Shown: piece by piece, positions 1 through 9,877 of the stretch
Layout of the letters: every line of letters starts with the position of its first letter
Numbering within the stretch: position 1 is the stretch's first letter
Assembly: GCF_000298235.1 (NCBI RefSeq)
Contig: NZ_BAHE01000032.1
Coordinates: forward strand, 1-64,000
DNA from: Gordonia namibiensis NBRC 108229
Lineage (GTDB): Bacteria; Actinomycetota; Actinomycetes; Mycobacteriales; Mycobacteriaceae
Length of the DNA stretch: 64,000 nt
Direction: 5' to 3'
Made by a program: the position numbers and the translations under genes
Notes under the pieces: generated by a model
Told to the model about the DNA's origin: nothing
The model's database searches: none
The model's input: the letters and a program-made list of their open reading frames with translations, nothing else

Positions 1-92
1 CTACTCAACCAGCGAAGGACACGACCGCTCGTCGCACGCTCCTCGCCTACTCAACCAGCGAAGGACACGACGGCTCGTCGCACGCTCCTCGC
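1..92. repeat. Two head-to-tail 46-bp direct repeats
   Basis: Positions 1-46 and 47-92 are the same 46-bp unit with a single difference (position 26 versus 71). The unit begins CTACTCAACCAGCGAAGGAC and ends in CTCCTCGCC. No gene is visible here, and the array may continue to the left of the window. It resembles the intergenic repeat copies elsewhere in the window in GC-rich content, but I do not see the same core. Confidence 0.85.
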
Positions 93-96
93 CCAT

Positions 97-248
97 CGCG
101 ACCGGCGCTCGTTCCTGCCGGCCGAGTAGCGCCGACCGAGCGCAGCGAGGGTGCCGCGTATCGAGGTCACCTACCGCGACCGGCGCTCGTTCCTGCCGGC
201 CGAGTAGCGCCGACCGACGCAGCGAGGGTGCCGCGTATCGAGGTCACC
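97..248. repeat. Two 75-bp direct repeats with 78-bp period
   Basis: Positions 97-171 and 175-248 are near-identical copies, differing mainly by a one-base deletion (GACCGAGCGCAG versus GACCGACGCAG). The second copy runs over the stop codon of the glycerate kinase gene (complement of 244-246), so the last codon lies inside the repeat. The repeat contains GAGTAGC and GTATCGAGG words typical of actinobacterial intergenic repeats. Confidence 0.85.
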
Positions 249-1341
249 CACCGCCGAAAGCGCCTGCGACCGCCTCCGCGAGCTTCACGAGCTGGTTCTC
301 GGCGTCGTTCATCGCGACCTCGACCGATCCGGCGACATCGACGATGGCGTGCGCACCCGCGATGCCGGCCTCCTCGATCTCGGCCGGGGACAGCGCAACC
401 TGTCCCGCGAGGACCAGCGTCTGCGCCCCGACACCCCCTGCGCCCGTCGTCGTTGCGGCGTTGTGCAGGGCCGACACGACCTTCCCGCGGAGTGTCTGGG
501 AGTCGAACTTGCCCTCGCCGGTGATGACGAGGTCGGCTGCCGCGACGTCGGCGTTCAGGTCGGTGGCGTCGGCGACGACGGTCGCCCCGGACACGCGCCG
601 GCCGCCCAGCGCGAGCAGCGCAGCGCCGAGCCCACCCGCCGCACCGGCACCGGCGTCGGCGGTGATGTCACTCCCGGCGAGCTCGTTCAAAGTGATCGAC
701 CACTCGGTGAGGCGCTTCTCGAGGAGTTCGACGGTCTCGGGGTCGGCCCCCTTCTGCGGCGCGAACACCGCCGCGGCGCCCAGCGCACCGAGCAGTGGGT
801 TCTCGACATCCGACGCCACGACGATCTCGACCCCGGTGAGTCGCTCGCGCGCCTCATCCGGCCCGCCGAGTGCGTCGACGAGCCCCGCGCCGCCATCGGT
901 GGTCGAGCTGCCGCCGAGTCCGACGACGAGGCGTCGGGCGCCATGCGCCAGGGCCGCCGCGACGAGTTCACCGACGCCGTGTGTCGTCGCCGCGACCGCG
1001 GTCCGCGGGGTCGGCCGGCCGCCCAGTTGATGCAGCCCGCAGGCCTGGGCGCATTCGACGTAGGCGGTCGACGACGCGGCGTCGAAGAGCCAGTGCGCGG
1101 TGACGCCGGCGCCGAGTGGACCGTGCACGTCCTCGGCGACGAGGGTGCCGAACCGTGAGGCCAGGACGTCGACGAACCCCGGCCCGCCGTCGGATTGCGG
1201 TGCGAGGACGAGGGTGTCGTCGGGTCGGGCGGCCATCCATCCGCGGGCGATGGCGTTCGCGGCCACGACGGCGGACATGGTGTCGCCGAAGGAATCCGGC
1301 GCGATCAGGATATGCAAACGCCGACTTCCGTCCCGGGTCAT
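244..1341 (-). CDS. glxK: Glycerate kinase
   Basis: Type-1 glycerate kinase, 365 aa, which phosphorylates D-glycerate with ATP in glyoxylate/serine-linked metabolism. The N-terminus has the family motif APDSFGDTMSA (about residues 14-24), followed by DGGPGF and GLGGSSTTDGG (141-151), the glycine-rich binding loop. A later DLVITGEGKFDSQT is also typical. I chose the ATG at 1341 because residues upstream of it in the longer frame are low-complexity and unlike the family. It is transcribed away from the DUF3043 gene at 1467. The orthologue by position in M. tuberculosis is Rv2205c. The stop codon lies in a repeat. Confidence 0.9.
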   Translation of the reverse strand: MTRDGSRRLHILIAPDSFGDTMSAVVAANAIARGWMAARPDDTLVLAPQSDGGPGFVDVLASRFGTLVAEDVHGPLGAGVTAHWLFDAASSTAYVECAQACGLHQLGGRPTPRTAVAATTHGVGELVAAALAHGARRLVVGLGGSSTTDGGAGLVDALGGPDEARERLTGVEIVVASDVENPLLGALGAAAVFAPQKGADPETVELLEKRLTEWSITLNELAGSDITADAGAGAAGGLGAALLALGGRRVSGATVVADATDLNADVAAADLVITGEGKFDSQTLRGKVVSALHNAATTTGAGGVGAQTLVLAGQVALSPAEIEEAGIAGAHAIVDVAGSVEVAMNDAENQLVKLAEAVAGAFGGG

Positions 1342-1466
1342 GAGCACGAAGTATAGGAGCGCCGCCGTCACCCGGCAGGGTGACCGATTCGGGGGTCCGC
1401 GAGGGTCCACCGAAAAGCGACGACCACGCGTTTCGACCGCAACCGCGATCACCTACCCTCGTAGGC

Positions 1467-2150
1467 GTGAAGCTGCCATGGAAGAAGGACGAGACGTCGG
1501 AGCAATCCGGCGAGAGCACGGTGACCACGTACGCCGCCGACGATGCGGTTACCGAGGACTCCGCGCCGGCCAAGGGCAGCAAGACCACCCCCGGCAAAGG
1601 CCGCCCGACCCCCAAGCGTCGCGAGGCCGAGAAGCGCCGTGGGCCCGTCGCGCCGCCGCCGACCACCCGGTCCGAGGCCCGCGCGCGCAAGAAGGAACTG
1701 AAGAACACGCTCTCCAAGGACGAGAAGAAGCAGCTCGCCGCGGAGCGTCGCGCCAAGCGCCTCGAGCAGCGTGAGCGGATGATGGAGGGCGACGAGGCCT
1801 ACCTCATGCCCCGTGACAAGGGCCCGGTCCGTCGCTACACCCGCGACATCGTCGACGCGCGCCGCAACTTCGCCGGCCTGTTCATGCCGTTCGCGATCCT
1901 GCTGATCGTGTTGATGTTCATGGTTCCGCAGGCAGCCGGGCTCACCAACCTGATCCTCGTCGCCTTCGTCGTCCTGATGGCCGTCGACGGTTTCATCCTC
2001 GGTCGTCTCGTGAATCGCCGTGTCGCCGAACGCTATCCGGACTCGCAGGACGGCGGCTTCAAGCTCGGTTGGTACGCCTTCACCCGTGCGATGCAGCTGC
2101 GGAAGATGCGTGCACCCAAGCCCTCGGTGTCGCGCGGCGACGAAGTCTGA
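1467..2150 (+). CDS. DUF3043 membrane protein
   Basis: A 227-aa protein starting at GTG 1467. The first 110 residues are strongly charged (runs of K, E and R), then RRYTRDIVDARRNF leads into two hydrophobic segments (about residues 135-180) and a basic C-terminal tail. This is the pattern of actinobacterial DUF3043 proteins, and Rv2206 holds the same place in M. tuberculosis. The function is unknown. It ends 3 bases before the cobUT start, so the two are probably cotranscribed. A longer frame reaches back to 1380 but overlaps the leader of the divergent kinase gene. Confidence 0.85.
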   Translation: MKLPWKKDETSEQSGESTVTTYAADDAVTEDSAPAKGSKTTPGKGRPTPKRREAEKRRGPVAPPPTTRSEARARKKELKNTLSKDEKKQLAAERRAKRLEQRERMMEGDEAYLMPRDKGPVRRYTRDIVDARRNFAGLFMPFAILLIVLMFMVPQAAGLTNLILVAFVVLMAVDGFILGRLVNRRVAERYPDSQDGGFKLGWYAFTRAMQLRKMRAPKPSVSRGDEV

Positions 2151-2153
2151 TCG

Positions 2154-3941
2154 ATGGCCCATCGCGCTACGCGCACACTCGTCCTGGGCGGTGTGCGTTC
2201 GGGTAAATCCGCACACGGCGAGTCGCTGCTCCGGGCGCATCAGCAGATCCGGTACCTGGCCACCGGTCCGGTGACCACGACCGACGCCGAGTGGACGGCG
2301 CGGGTGAACACCCACAAGCAGCGTCGGGACGCCCGCTACACCACGATCGAGACCACCGATCTCGCCGAGGCCCTCCGCGCGGCACCCGACATCCCGGCCC
2401 TGGTCGACGACCTCGGCAGCTGGCTCACCGCGCGGATCGACGCCGTCGACGGCTGGGACTCCGGTTCGGACATCGACCTCGACGCCGACATCACCGAGCT
2501 CTGCGACGCGCTGGCGGCGATGAACGCCGACGTGGTGCTGATCAGTTCCGAGGTCGGCCTGTCCCTGGTCCCCCCGACGCCGGCCGGCCGGTTGTTCCAG
2601 GACCTGCTCGGCACCTTGAACTCTGCGGTGGCACAGGCGTGCGACCGGGTGTCCCTCGTGGTCGCCGGCCGCGTGCTCGACCTGCCCGGCTCGTCCGTCG
2701 AAGATCACAACGGCGCACCGGTCTCCGCGGCACAGTCCACCACGCCCGCTCCCGCCGCCGCGCCGGTCACGACAGCACCGGTGGCGACCCCCGCCCCGGT
2801 CACGCCCGGACCGGTCGCCGAGCCCACACCCGTCACGGTGTCCGGCGAGCTCCCCGATCCCACCGACGCCGAGGTCTTCGACCCGATCACTCCACCGAGC
2901 GAAGCCGTCGCGTTCGAGGCCCGCGAGCGCCAGAAGTCACTCACCAAGCCACCGGGTTCGCTGGGTCGCCTCGAGGAGATCGGGGTCTGGATCTCCGCGT
3001 GCCAGGGCCAGTGCCCGCCCGCGCCGATCACCTCGCCGAGCGTCGTCGTCTTCGCCGGCGATCACGGCGTCGCGCGGGGCGGCGTGTCGGCGTTCCCGCC
3101 GGAGGTGACCGCGCAGATGGTCGCCAACATCGAGTCAGGCGGCGCCGCAGTCAATGTCATGGCCGCACGCGTCGGCGCCTCGGTGACGGTCGTCGACATG
3201 TCCGTAGACGCCGACACCGCTCCCCATCTGTCGACCTTCAAGGTCCGCCGCAGCAGCGAGGACCTGCGCACCACCGACTCCATCACCCTCGCCGAGGCCC
3301 GCGCCGCACTGGCCGCCGGACGGGCCATCGCCGACCGGCTCATCGACTCGGGTAGCGACCTGCTGATCGCCGGCGAGATGGGCATCGGCAACACCACCCC
3401 CGCCACCGTCCTCATCGGTGCGCTCACGCGCCGCGAGCCGGTCGAGATCGTCGGGCGCGGAACCGGTGTCGACGACCACGGCTGGATGCGCAAGACCGCC
3501 GCGATCCGCGACGGCATGCGCCGCGCCCGCAAGGTCGTGCACGATCCGCTCGCCCTCCTCGCCGCGGTCGGCGGCGCCGACCTGACGGCCACCTCGGGCT
3601 TCCTCGCGCAGGCCGCGCTCCGCCGCACGCCCGTCATCCTCGACGGCGTCGTGATCACCGCGGCCGCGATGGTTGCCAACGAACTCGCACCCGGCGCCAC
3701 GCGCTGGTGGATCGCCGGACACCGCTCGGTGGAGCCCGCGCATCAGATCGCGCTCGACCACCTCGACCTCGAACCGGTCCTCGACCTGTCGATGCGCCTC
3801 GGCGAGGGCAGCGGCGCGGTCCTGGCTCTGCCGGTCGTGCAATCGGCCGCCGACATCCTCATCTCGATGGCGACCTTCGCCGAGGCCGGGGTGACCGACC
3901 GCGACGATGCGGCCGTACCCGAAGCCGCCGAGACGTCCTGA
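2154..3941 (+). CDS. cobUT: Fused CobU-CobT: adenosylcobinamide kinase/guanylyltransferase plus DMB phosphoribosyltransferase
   Basis: One 595-aa frame carries two cobalamin enzymes. Residues 1-185 are CobU: P-loop GGVRSGKS (12-19), then the SSEVGLSLVPP and LNSAVAQACD stretches, which activate adenosylcobinamide to its GDP form. Residues about 186-240 are a Pro/Ala/Thr linker. Residues about 245-590 are CobT: KPPGSLGRLEEI, FAGDHGVARGGVSAFP, GEMGIGNTTPAT and LGEGSGAVLALP, the last carrying the catalytic glutamate; this half makes alpha-ribazole phosphate. CobS follows 24 bases later and joins the two products. No stop or frameshift separates the halves, so the fusion looks real. M. tuberculosis, from memory, keeps cobU and cobT apart. 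Confidence 0.93.
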   Translation: MAHRATRTLVLGGVRSGKSAHGESLLRAHQQIRYLATGPVTTTDAEWTARVNTHKQRRDARYTTIETTDLAEALRAAPDIPALVDDLGSWLTARIDAVDGWDSGSDIDLDADITELCDALAAMNADVVLISSEVGLSLVPPTPAGRLFQDLLGTLNSAVAQACDRVSLVVAGRVLDLPGSSVEDHNGAPVSAAQSTTPAPAAAPVTTAPVATPAPVTPGPVAEPTPVTVSGELPDPTDAEVFDPITPPSEAVAFEARERQKSLTKPPGSLGRLEEIGVWISACQGQCPPAPITSPSVVVFAGDHGVARGGVSAFPPEVTAQMVANIESGGAAVNVMAARVGASVTVVDMSVDADTAPHLSTFKVRRSSEDLRTTDSITLAEARAALAAGRAIADRLIDSGSDLLIAGEMGIGNTTPATVLIGALTRREPVEIVGRGTGVDDHGWMRKTAAIRDGMRRARKVVHDPLALLAAVGGADLTATSGFLAQAALRRTPVILDGVVITAAAMVANELAPGATRWWIAGHRSVEPAHQIALDHLDLEPVLDLSMRLGEGSGAVLALPVVQSAADILISMATFAEAGVTDRDDAAVPEAAETS

Positions 3942-3965
3942 CACCATGACACGTCCGGTCGCGCG

Positions 3966-4751
3966 ATGATCTCGCCGCTACGGGCGGTCCGGACCGCACT
4001 GTGCTGGATGACGGTCCTCCCGGTCGGCACGGGGACCGACCCGAATGAGGCACCGGATCGCGCGGTGGGCGGTGCGGTGATGGCCGCGCTCCCTGTTGTC
4101 GGCATCGTGATCGGTGCCGCAGCCACAGCCCTTGCGTTCGGCCTGTCGTTCACCGATCTCCCCACCGCTCTCATCGGCATTCTCGTCGTCGTCCTGGCGG
4201 CGGCGCTCACGCGCGGAATGCACCTCGACGGCCTGGCCGACACCGCCGACGGACTCGGTTGTTACGGCCCGCCCGAGCGGGTCGCCGAGGTGATGCGCAG
4301 CGGGACCGTCGGCCCGTTCGGCGTGGCGACCCTCGTCCTCACACTCGGGATACAGGCCGTCGGGTCGACCGGTCTCGTCAGCCAATCACGGTGGTACGAA
4401 CTCGCTTTCGCCATCGCCCTGGGGCGGCTGGGAGCCGTGGTCGGCACCCGACGATCGATCTCCCCCGCTCACCCGAACGGCTTCGGCGCCCTCGTCGCCG
4501 GTACGCAGCGGGTCTCGATCCCGGTGTGGTGCCTGGTCGCTGCCGCAGCCACGGTGCCGATCGGCCTGCGCGACAACGGGTTCGATGTCGTCGCGGTGGT
4601 GCAGGCGCTCGTCGTCGTCCTCGCTGTCGTGGTCTTCGCGTGGGTGTTCACCCGGCACTGCGCGCGGCGCATGGGCGGGCTCAGCGGCGACGTCCTAGGG
4701 GCCACGATCGAACTCGGTGTCGCCCTCGCGCTCGTCGGCTTGCTGGTCTGA
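3966..4751 (+). CDS. cobS: Adenosylcobinamide-GDP ribazoletransferase
   Basis: Cobalamin synthase, 261 aa, an integral membrane enzyme that joins adenosylcobinamide-GDP to alpha-ribazole (phosphate). The N-terminus has AVRTALCWMTVLPVG, a family hallmark, and the motif GMHLDGLADTADGL (about residues 84-97) provides the acidic metal-binding residues. The rest is mostly hydrophobic helices. It lies directly downstream of cobUT, which supplies both substrates, so all of the final assembly steps sit in one transcript. The syntenic M. tuberculosis gene is Rv2208. Confidence 0.93.
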   Translation: MISPLRAVRTALCWMTVLPVGTGTDPNEAPDRAVGGAVMAALPVVGIVIGAAATALAFGLSFTDLPTALIGILVVVLAAALTRGMHLDGLADTADGLGCYGPPERVAEVMRSGTVGPFGVATLVLTLGIQAVGSTGLVSQSRWYELAFAIALGRLGAVVGTRRSISPAHPNGFGALVAGTQRVSIPVWCLVAAAATVPIGLRDNGFDVVAVVQALVVVLAVVVFAWVFTRHCARRMGGLSGDVLGATIELGVALALVGLLV

Positions 4752-4794
4752 CGCTTCGGAGATCCCCTGCGCGAGCGCGACTTCTGCTCCGCGA

Positions 4795-4852
4795 GGTGCG
4801 AACGCAACCCCCTCAGCTCCCCGAGGGTGCGAACGCGACCCCCTCAGCTCCC
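4795..4852. repeat. Short direct repeat, two 28-bp units
   Basis: Two near-identical units (about 4795-4822 and 4825-4852) each contain GTGCGAACGC followed by ACCCCCTCAGCTCCC. They begin the gene-poor gap 4752-5718. No coding potential is seen in 4752-5085 apart from shadow frames. Confidence 0.7.
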
Positions 4853-5090
4853 TTCAGTGTCAGGGTTGTGGAGCCACGTAAGTGGTGATCGGGTTTCGTC
4901 CATCAGGTGTTCGGCTCACCTGCTCCCTGCCGCCCCTGCGGGGTTGGCGTTGCCTCATCGTGCCTGCATCTGGTGTGACGGACCGGTCGGCGTGACTTGA
5001 TAGGAGCGTGGCAGCGCCCCTCCACTGAAGAATGTCCACCGACCGGCCCGACTGTCCGCCCATTCCCGTGACCGGAAGGCAAACTCCCTG

Positions 5091-5585
5091 ATCGTCATTG
5101 GTGCTGATGTTCACAAGCGCTCCCACACCTTTGTCGCCGTCGATTCCGTCGGCCGCGCACTCGGATCACAGTCGTCCCTGCAACCACTACGGGCCATCTC
5201 AAGGCGGTGCGTTGGGCCCACACCTTTTACGGTGTCGCAGCGGAGGGGGTGCCGTTCCCAACGCCGGTCGGGGCTCGACGGCCGACGATCAGCAATATGT
5301 TTCGCTGGGCGAAACCTATTGCCGGCGACTGCGACCTCGCTCGCCTTTCGGCGGACTGCTGCGTGAAAACTCGTCCCGCCCAGGGGTGTCCGAGGGCAAT
5401 GTGCCCTCGGAGGCACCTCAGGGGGACGAGATTTTCGACGCTTGCGGAGGTCGCGGAGGTGTCGTGGGCCATCGAGGACTGCCGCAACAGGTCCGCCGCC
5501 TCGAAGGTGACCTGCGTGGTGCCCACCAAGAAGTCGTGCGGGTCACGCCACGCTTGATGGCTGAGCATCGCCGCACAGGACGCCG
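5091..5585 (+). pseudogene. Broken IS110-family transposase remnant
   Basis: Three frames read in order give pieces of an IS110-type DEDD transposase N-terminus. Frame A from 5091 gives IVIGADVHKRSHTFVAVDSVG, whose GADVHK aspartate is the first catalytic acid. A shift near 5160 leads to frame B, TTTGHLKAVRWAHTFYG (5186-5233). After a non-matching insert, frame B resumes with WAIEDCRN (about 5467-5490). A second shift near 5490 gives frame C, RLEGDL...VVRVTPRLMAEHRRTGR. The catalytic C-terminal half is missing and the frame runs into a dispersed repeat. It is therefore dead and truncated. The extra sequence between TFYG and WAIEDCRN contains the palindromic element at 5365-5438. Confidence 0.8.
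5365..5438. repeat. 74-bp palindromic element, copy A
   Basis: The inner stem is CCGAGGGCA-AT-GTGCCCTCGG and the outer arms pair GAAAACTCGTCCC with GGGGGACGAGATTTTCG. A second copy with the same design lies at 43374-43447. This copy interrupts the IS110 remnant, so it may have moved there. It could also fold as a strong hairpin in RNA. Confidence 0.75.
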
Positions 5586-5586
5586 T

Positions 5587-5686
5587 CGCTCCCTGAGGCG
5601 CGAGCGCAGCGAGCCACGAAGGGCCGGCGACGTCATGTCACCAAGCCTTCGTGGCTCGTCGCTTGTGCTCCTCGCTCCTCAGGCAG
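5587..5686. repeat. Two inverted copies of a REP-like intergenic repeat
   Basis: A copy at about 5587-5625 (GCTCCCTGAGGCGCGAGCGCAG... GAGCCACGAAGG) is followed by an inverted copy at about 5638-5686 (TCACCAAGCCTTCGTGGCTC... CTCAGGCAGC). Together they can form a large cruciform. The same family appears at 30081-30131 and 43256-43350, always in gene-free gaps. This pair lies between the dead transposase and the 3' end of ilvE. Confidence 0.75.
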
Positions 5687-5718
5687 CGAGTGGGTGGCTC
5701 GGCCTGGGTGAGTCTCGC

Positions 5719-6825
<1,107 letters not shown>

Positions 6826-6912
6826 GCGGCCCATGGTACCGCTGGCCGCAAAAGCATTTCCGCGGCCGTCCGATGCGTGTGAGCCGGCGCATGGACCGGC
6901 GTCACATCGCGG

Positions 6913-8016
6913 TCAGACGTGCGAGGGCACGAACGGCGGGATGACGACCTCGCAGGTGAGATCGCGGCCGCGCACGTCGACGACGACCTGGTCGCCCTTC
7001 TTGACACCCGACGCGGTGTCCAGCAGCGCGAGCGCGATTCCCTGCTTGAGGGTCGGCGAGAACGTCCCCGAGGTGCACACCCCGATCCTCGTGTCCCCCA
7101 ACTTGACCGCGCAGTCGGCACGCGGCACGCCGCGGCCGGTCGCCTTGAGTCCGTAGAGGCGACGCGCCGGGCCGGCCTCCTTCTCGGCGAGCAGGGCGTC
7201 GCGTCCGAAGAACGACGGCTTGTCCCAGCCGACCGCCCAGCTCGACCGCGCCTGGACCGGGGTGATCTCCGGGCTGAGCTCGTGGCCGTGCAGGGCGTAA
7301 CCCATCTCGGTGCGCAGGGTGTCGCGGGCACCGAGGCCGGCGGCCTGCCCACCTGCCGCGGTGATCGCCTCGAGCAGCACGTCGAAGACCGCGCCGGCGT
7401 CGTCCCAGCGGGGCAGGATCTCGTAGCCGCGTTCACCGGTGTATCCGGTGCGGCACACGCGGACCGGCTTGTCGCCGTCGGCGGTGGACAGCTCGGCGTC
7501 GGCGAAGGCCATGTACGCCATGTCGGCGGGCAGGCCGAGTCCTTCGAGGACCTCCGGCGAGCGCGGGCCCTGCACGGCGAAGACCGCGAAGTCGCGGTGC
7601 TGGTCGGTGATCGAGATCCCGTCGGGCGCAACGGCCGACATCTGCGCGACGACGCTCGCGGTGTTCGCGGCGTTGGGGACGAGGAACACCTCGTCGTCGC
7701 TCACGAGATAGATGATGAGGTCGTCGACGACACCACCGGATTCGTTGCAGCACAGCGTGTACTGCGCCTTCCCTGGAACGATCTTGCCGAGATCGTTGGT
7801 GAGGGTCGAGTTCACGAACGCGGCGGCGCCGGGACCCGACACCAGGGCCTTGCCGAGGTGGCTGACGTCGAAGATCGCCACGGCCTCGCGGACCGCGGTG
7901 TGCTCGGCGACGGTGCCCGCATACGACACCGGCATGTTCCAGCCGCCGAACTCGGCGAAACTCGCACCGAGTGCGGCATGACGGTCGGCGATGGGTCCGG
8001 CGAGGAGTTCACTCAT
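6913..8016 (-). CDS. gcvT: Aminomethyltransferase (glycine cleavage T protein)
   Basis: The T protein of the glycine cleavage system, 367 aa, transfers the methylene group from the lipoyl-H protein to tetrahydrofolate and releases ammonia. The start at ATG 8016 gives the family N-terminus [23 protein letters not shown]. Further marks are [15 protein letters not shown], the folate-site region [13 protein letters not shown], and [12 protein letters not shown]. The frame extends much further upstream but that part overlaps the pepA start and reads as a shadow. gcvH and gcvP are not in the window. The nearby lipB and lipA supply the cofactor for GcvH. Confidence 0.95.
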   Translation of the reverse strand: MSELLAGPIADRHAALGASFAEFGGWNMPVSYAGTVAEHTAVREAVAIFDVSHLGKALVSGPGAAAFVNSTLTNDLGKIVPGKAQYTLCCNESGGVVDDLIIYLVSDDEVFLVPNAANTASVVAQMSAVAPDGISITDQHRDFAVFAVQGPRSPEVLEGLGLPADMAYMAFADAELSTADGDKPVRVCRTGYTGERGYEILPRWDDAGAVFDVLLEAITAAGGQAAGLGARDTLRTEMGYALHGHELSPEITPVQARSSWAVGWDKPSFFGRDALLAEKEAGPARRLYGLKATGRGVPRADCAVKLGDTRIGVCTSGTFSPTLKQGIALALLDTASGVKKGDQVVVDVRGRDLTCEVVIPPFVPSHV

Positions 8017-8104
8017 GGCCCATACGGTATCGGGCCGCACCCGCCGGCCGGGCCGGTCCCGCGGCCGATGCCGACATCCGGCGCGCTGTGGCAGAGTTGA
8101 GCGG

Positions 8105-9658
8105 GTGAGCAAGAACGACACCGTCGACCGCGTACGCGGCCCAGAATTCGACCTGTCCACCTCGATCGGCAAGGGCGACGCCGCCCTGGTCATCGGCCTG
8201 ATCGGCGCGCCCGACGCCGACGCGAAGGCCGACGGCAAGGGTGACTCCACCGCCGAGCCGACGCTCGCCATCGGCGACGGCGTGCTCGACGACGCCCAGG
8301 CCGCTGCGATCACCGCCGCGCTGACAGCCCTCGGCGCCACCGGGAAGCACGGCGAGGTCACCCGCCTGGCCGCACCCGAGTCGCTGCCCGTCGACCTCGT
8401 CGTCGCGGTCGGCCTCGGCGACGCCGACACCCTCGACGACGCCGACCAGGTCCGTCAGGCCGCCGGCATCGTCGCCCGCGAACTCGACGGCCTCGAGTCG
8501 GTCGCGACCACCCTCTCCTCGGTCGACCTCGCCGCCGCCGCGGAGGGCCTGTTCCTCGGCGCGTACCGGTTCGACGAGTTCCGGTCGGAGTCGTCGAAGC
8601 CGAAGAAGACACCGCCGCAACACATCACGCTGCTGGTGGAGTCCAAGTCCAAGGAGGCCAAGGCCGAGCTCGACCGCGCGATCGCAGTCGCCGATTCGGT
8701 TGCCATCGCCCGCGACTTCGTGAACACCCCGCCCAGCCACCTGTTCCCGGAGGAGTTCGCGGCCCGCGCCCGCACGCTCGGCTCCAAGGCCGGCCTGAAG
8801 GTCGAGATCCTCGACGACAAGGAACTCGAGGCGCAGGGTTACGGCGGCATCATCGGCGTCGGCAAGGGTTCCTCGCGTCTCCCCCGCCTCGTGCGCCTGA
8901 CCCACACCGGCAAGAAGGCGTCCAAGAAGGTCGCCCTGGTCGGCAAGGGCATCACCTTCGACACCGGCGGCATCTCCATCAAACCGGCCGCGAACATGGA
9001 CCAGATGACCTCGGACATGGGTGGTGCGGCCGCGGTCATCGCCGCGACCATCCTCGCCGCCCGCCTCGACCTCGACGTCTCGGTCACCGCGACCGTGCCG
9101 ATGGCAGAGAACATGCCGTCGTCGACGGCCCAGCGGCCCGGCGACGTCCTGACCCAGTACGGCGGACGCACGGTCGAGGTCCTCAACACCGACGCCGAGG
9201 GCCGGCTGATCCTCGCCGACGCGATCGTGCGCGCGGCCGAGGACGACCCCGACTACCTCATCGACACCGCCACCCTGACCGGCGCGCAGATGGTCGCGCT
9301 CGGCACCCGCACCCCGGGCGTCATGGGCACCGACGAGTTCCGCGACCGGGTTGCCGCCCGGTCGGCCGACGTCGGCGAGAACGCCTGGGCCATGCCGCTG
9401 CCCGCCGAGCTGCGCGCGGACCTCAAGTCCCGGGTCGCCGATCTCGCCAACGTCACTCCGCACCGTTGGGGCGGCATGCTCGCCGCGGGCATCTTCCTCA
9501 AGGAGTTCGTGCCGGAGGACGTGCAGTGGGCCCATATCGACATCGCCGGCCCGGCATTCAACACCGGCGGCCCGTGGGGTTACACCACCAAGGGCGGCAC
9601 GGGCGTACCCGTCCGCACGATCGCAGCCGTCCTCGAGGACATCGCGGCCAACGGCTGA
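8105..9658 (+). CDS. pepA: Leucyl aminopeptidase (M17)
   Basis: A cytosolic M17 metalloaminopeptidase, 517 aa from GTG 8105. The N-terminal regulatory half is variable. The catalytic half has [17 protein letters not shown] (metal-binding lysine and aspartate), the NTDAEGRL signature, and [15 protein letters not shown]. It opens the plus-strand run pepA-dlaT-epimerase-lipB-lipA and is divergent from gcvT, with 88 bases between the starts. Frames that extend further 5' overlap gcvT. The syntenic gene is Rv2213. Confidence 0.95.
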   Translation: MSKNDTVDRVRGPEFDLSTSIGKGDAALVIGLIGAPDADAKADGKGDSTAEPTLAIGDGVLDDAQAAAITAALTALGATGKHGEVTRLAAPESLPVDLVVAVGLGDADTLDDADQVRQAAGIVARELDGLESVATTLSSVDLAAAAEGLFLGAYRFDEFRSESSKPKKTPPQHITLLVESKSKEAKAELDRAIAVADSVAIARDFVNTPPSHLFPEEFAARARTLGSKAGLKVEILDDKELEAQGYGGIIGVGKGSSRLPRLVRLTHTGKKASKKVALVGKGITFDTGGISIKPAANMDQMTSDMGGAAAVIAATILAARLDLDVSVTATVPMAENMPSSTAQRPGDVLTQYGGRTVEVLNTDAEGRLILADAIVRAAEDDPDYLIDTATLTGAQMVALGTRTPGVMGTDEFRDRVAARSADVGENAWAMPLPAELRADLKSRVADLANVTPHRWGGMLAAGIFLKEFVPEDVQWAHIDIAGPAFNTGGPWGYTTKGGTGVPVRTIAAVLEDIAANG

Positions 9659-9877
9659 CATGTCATCCCGCCGACGGTTGAGAATCGTTACCCGCGAGTA
9701 CGAGCCGAATCCGGTCGGCGAAGCGGCGTACGGGTAGGGTGATCCGCGGGGACGAGTGGCTGATCCGCCACCCGTCTCGGCGGTCCCCCCGACCGCTTCC
9801 CACCCCCGTGCCCACGGAGCACACACCGACGGGCCACCCCCTACAGACCACCACGTCGAGTTCAGGAGTTCACAACG

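Noticed and set aside
228..524. 98-aa plus-strand frame at the window start
   Set aside because: It starts in the repeat, is antisense to the glycerate kinase gene, and is very Arg/Pro-rich.
2151..2153. Cobalamin riboswitch before cobUT
   Set aside because: Only three bases separate the DUF3043 gene from cobUT, and no riboswitch-like structure was seen upstream of the DUF3043 gene or near cobC or cobD.
4860..5126. 88-aa minus-strand frame in the cobS-ilvE gap
   Set aside because: It lies partly in the IS110 remnant leader and shows no family features or ribosome site.
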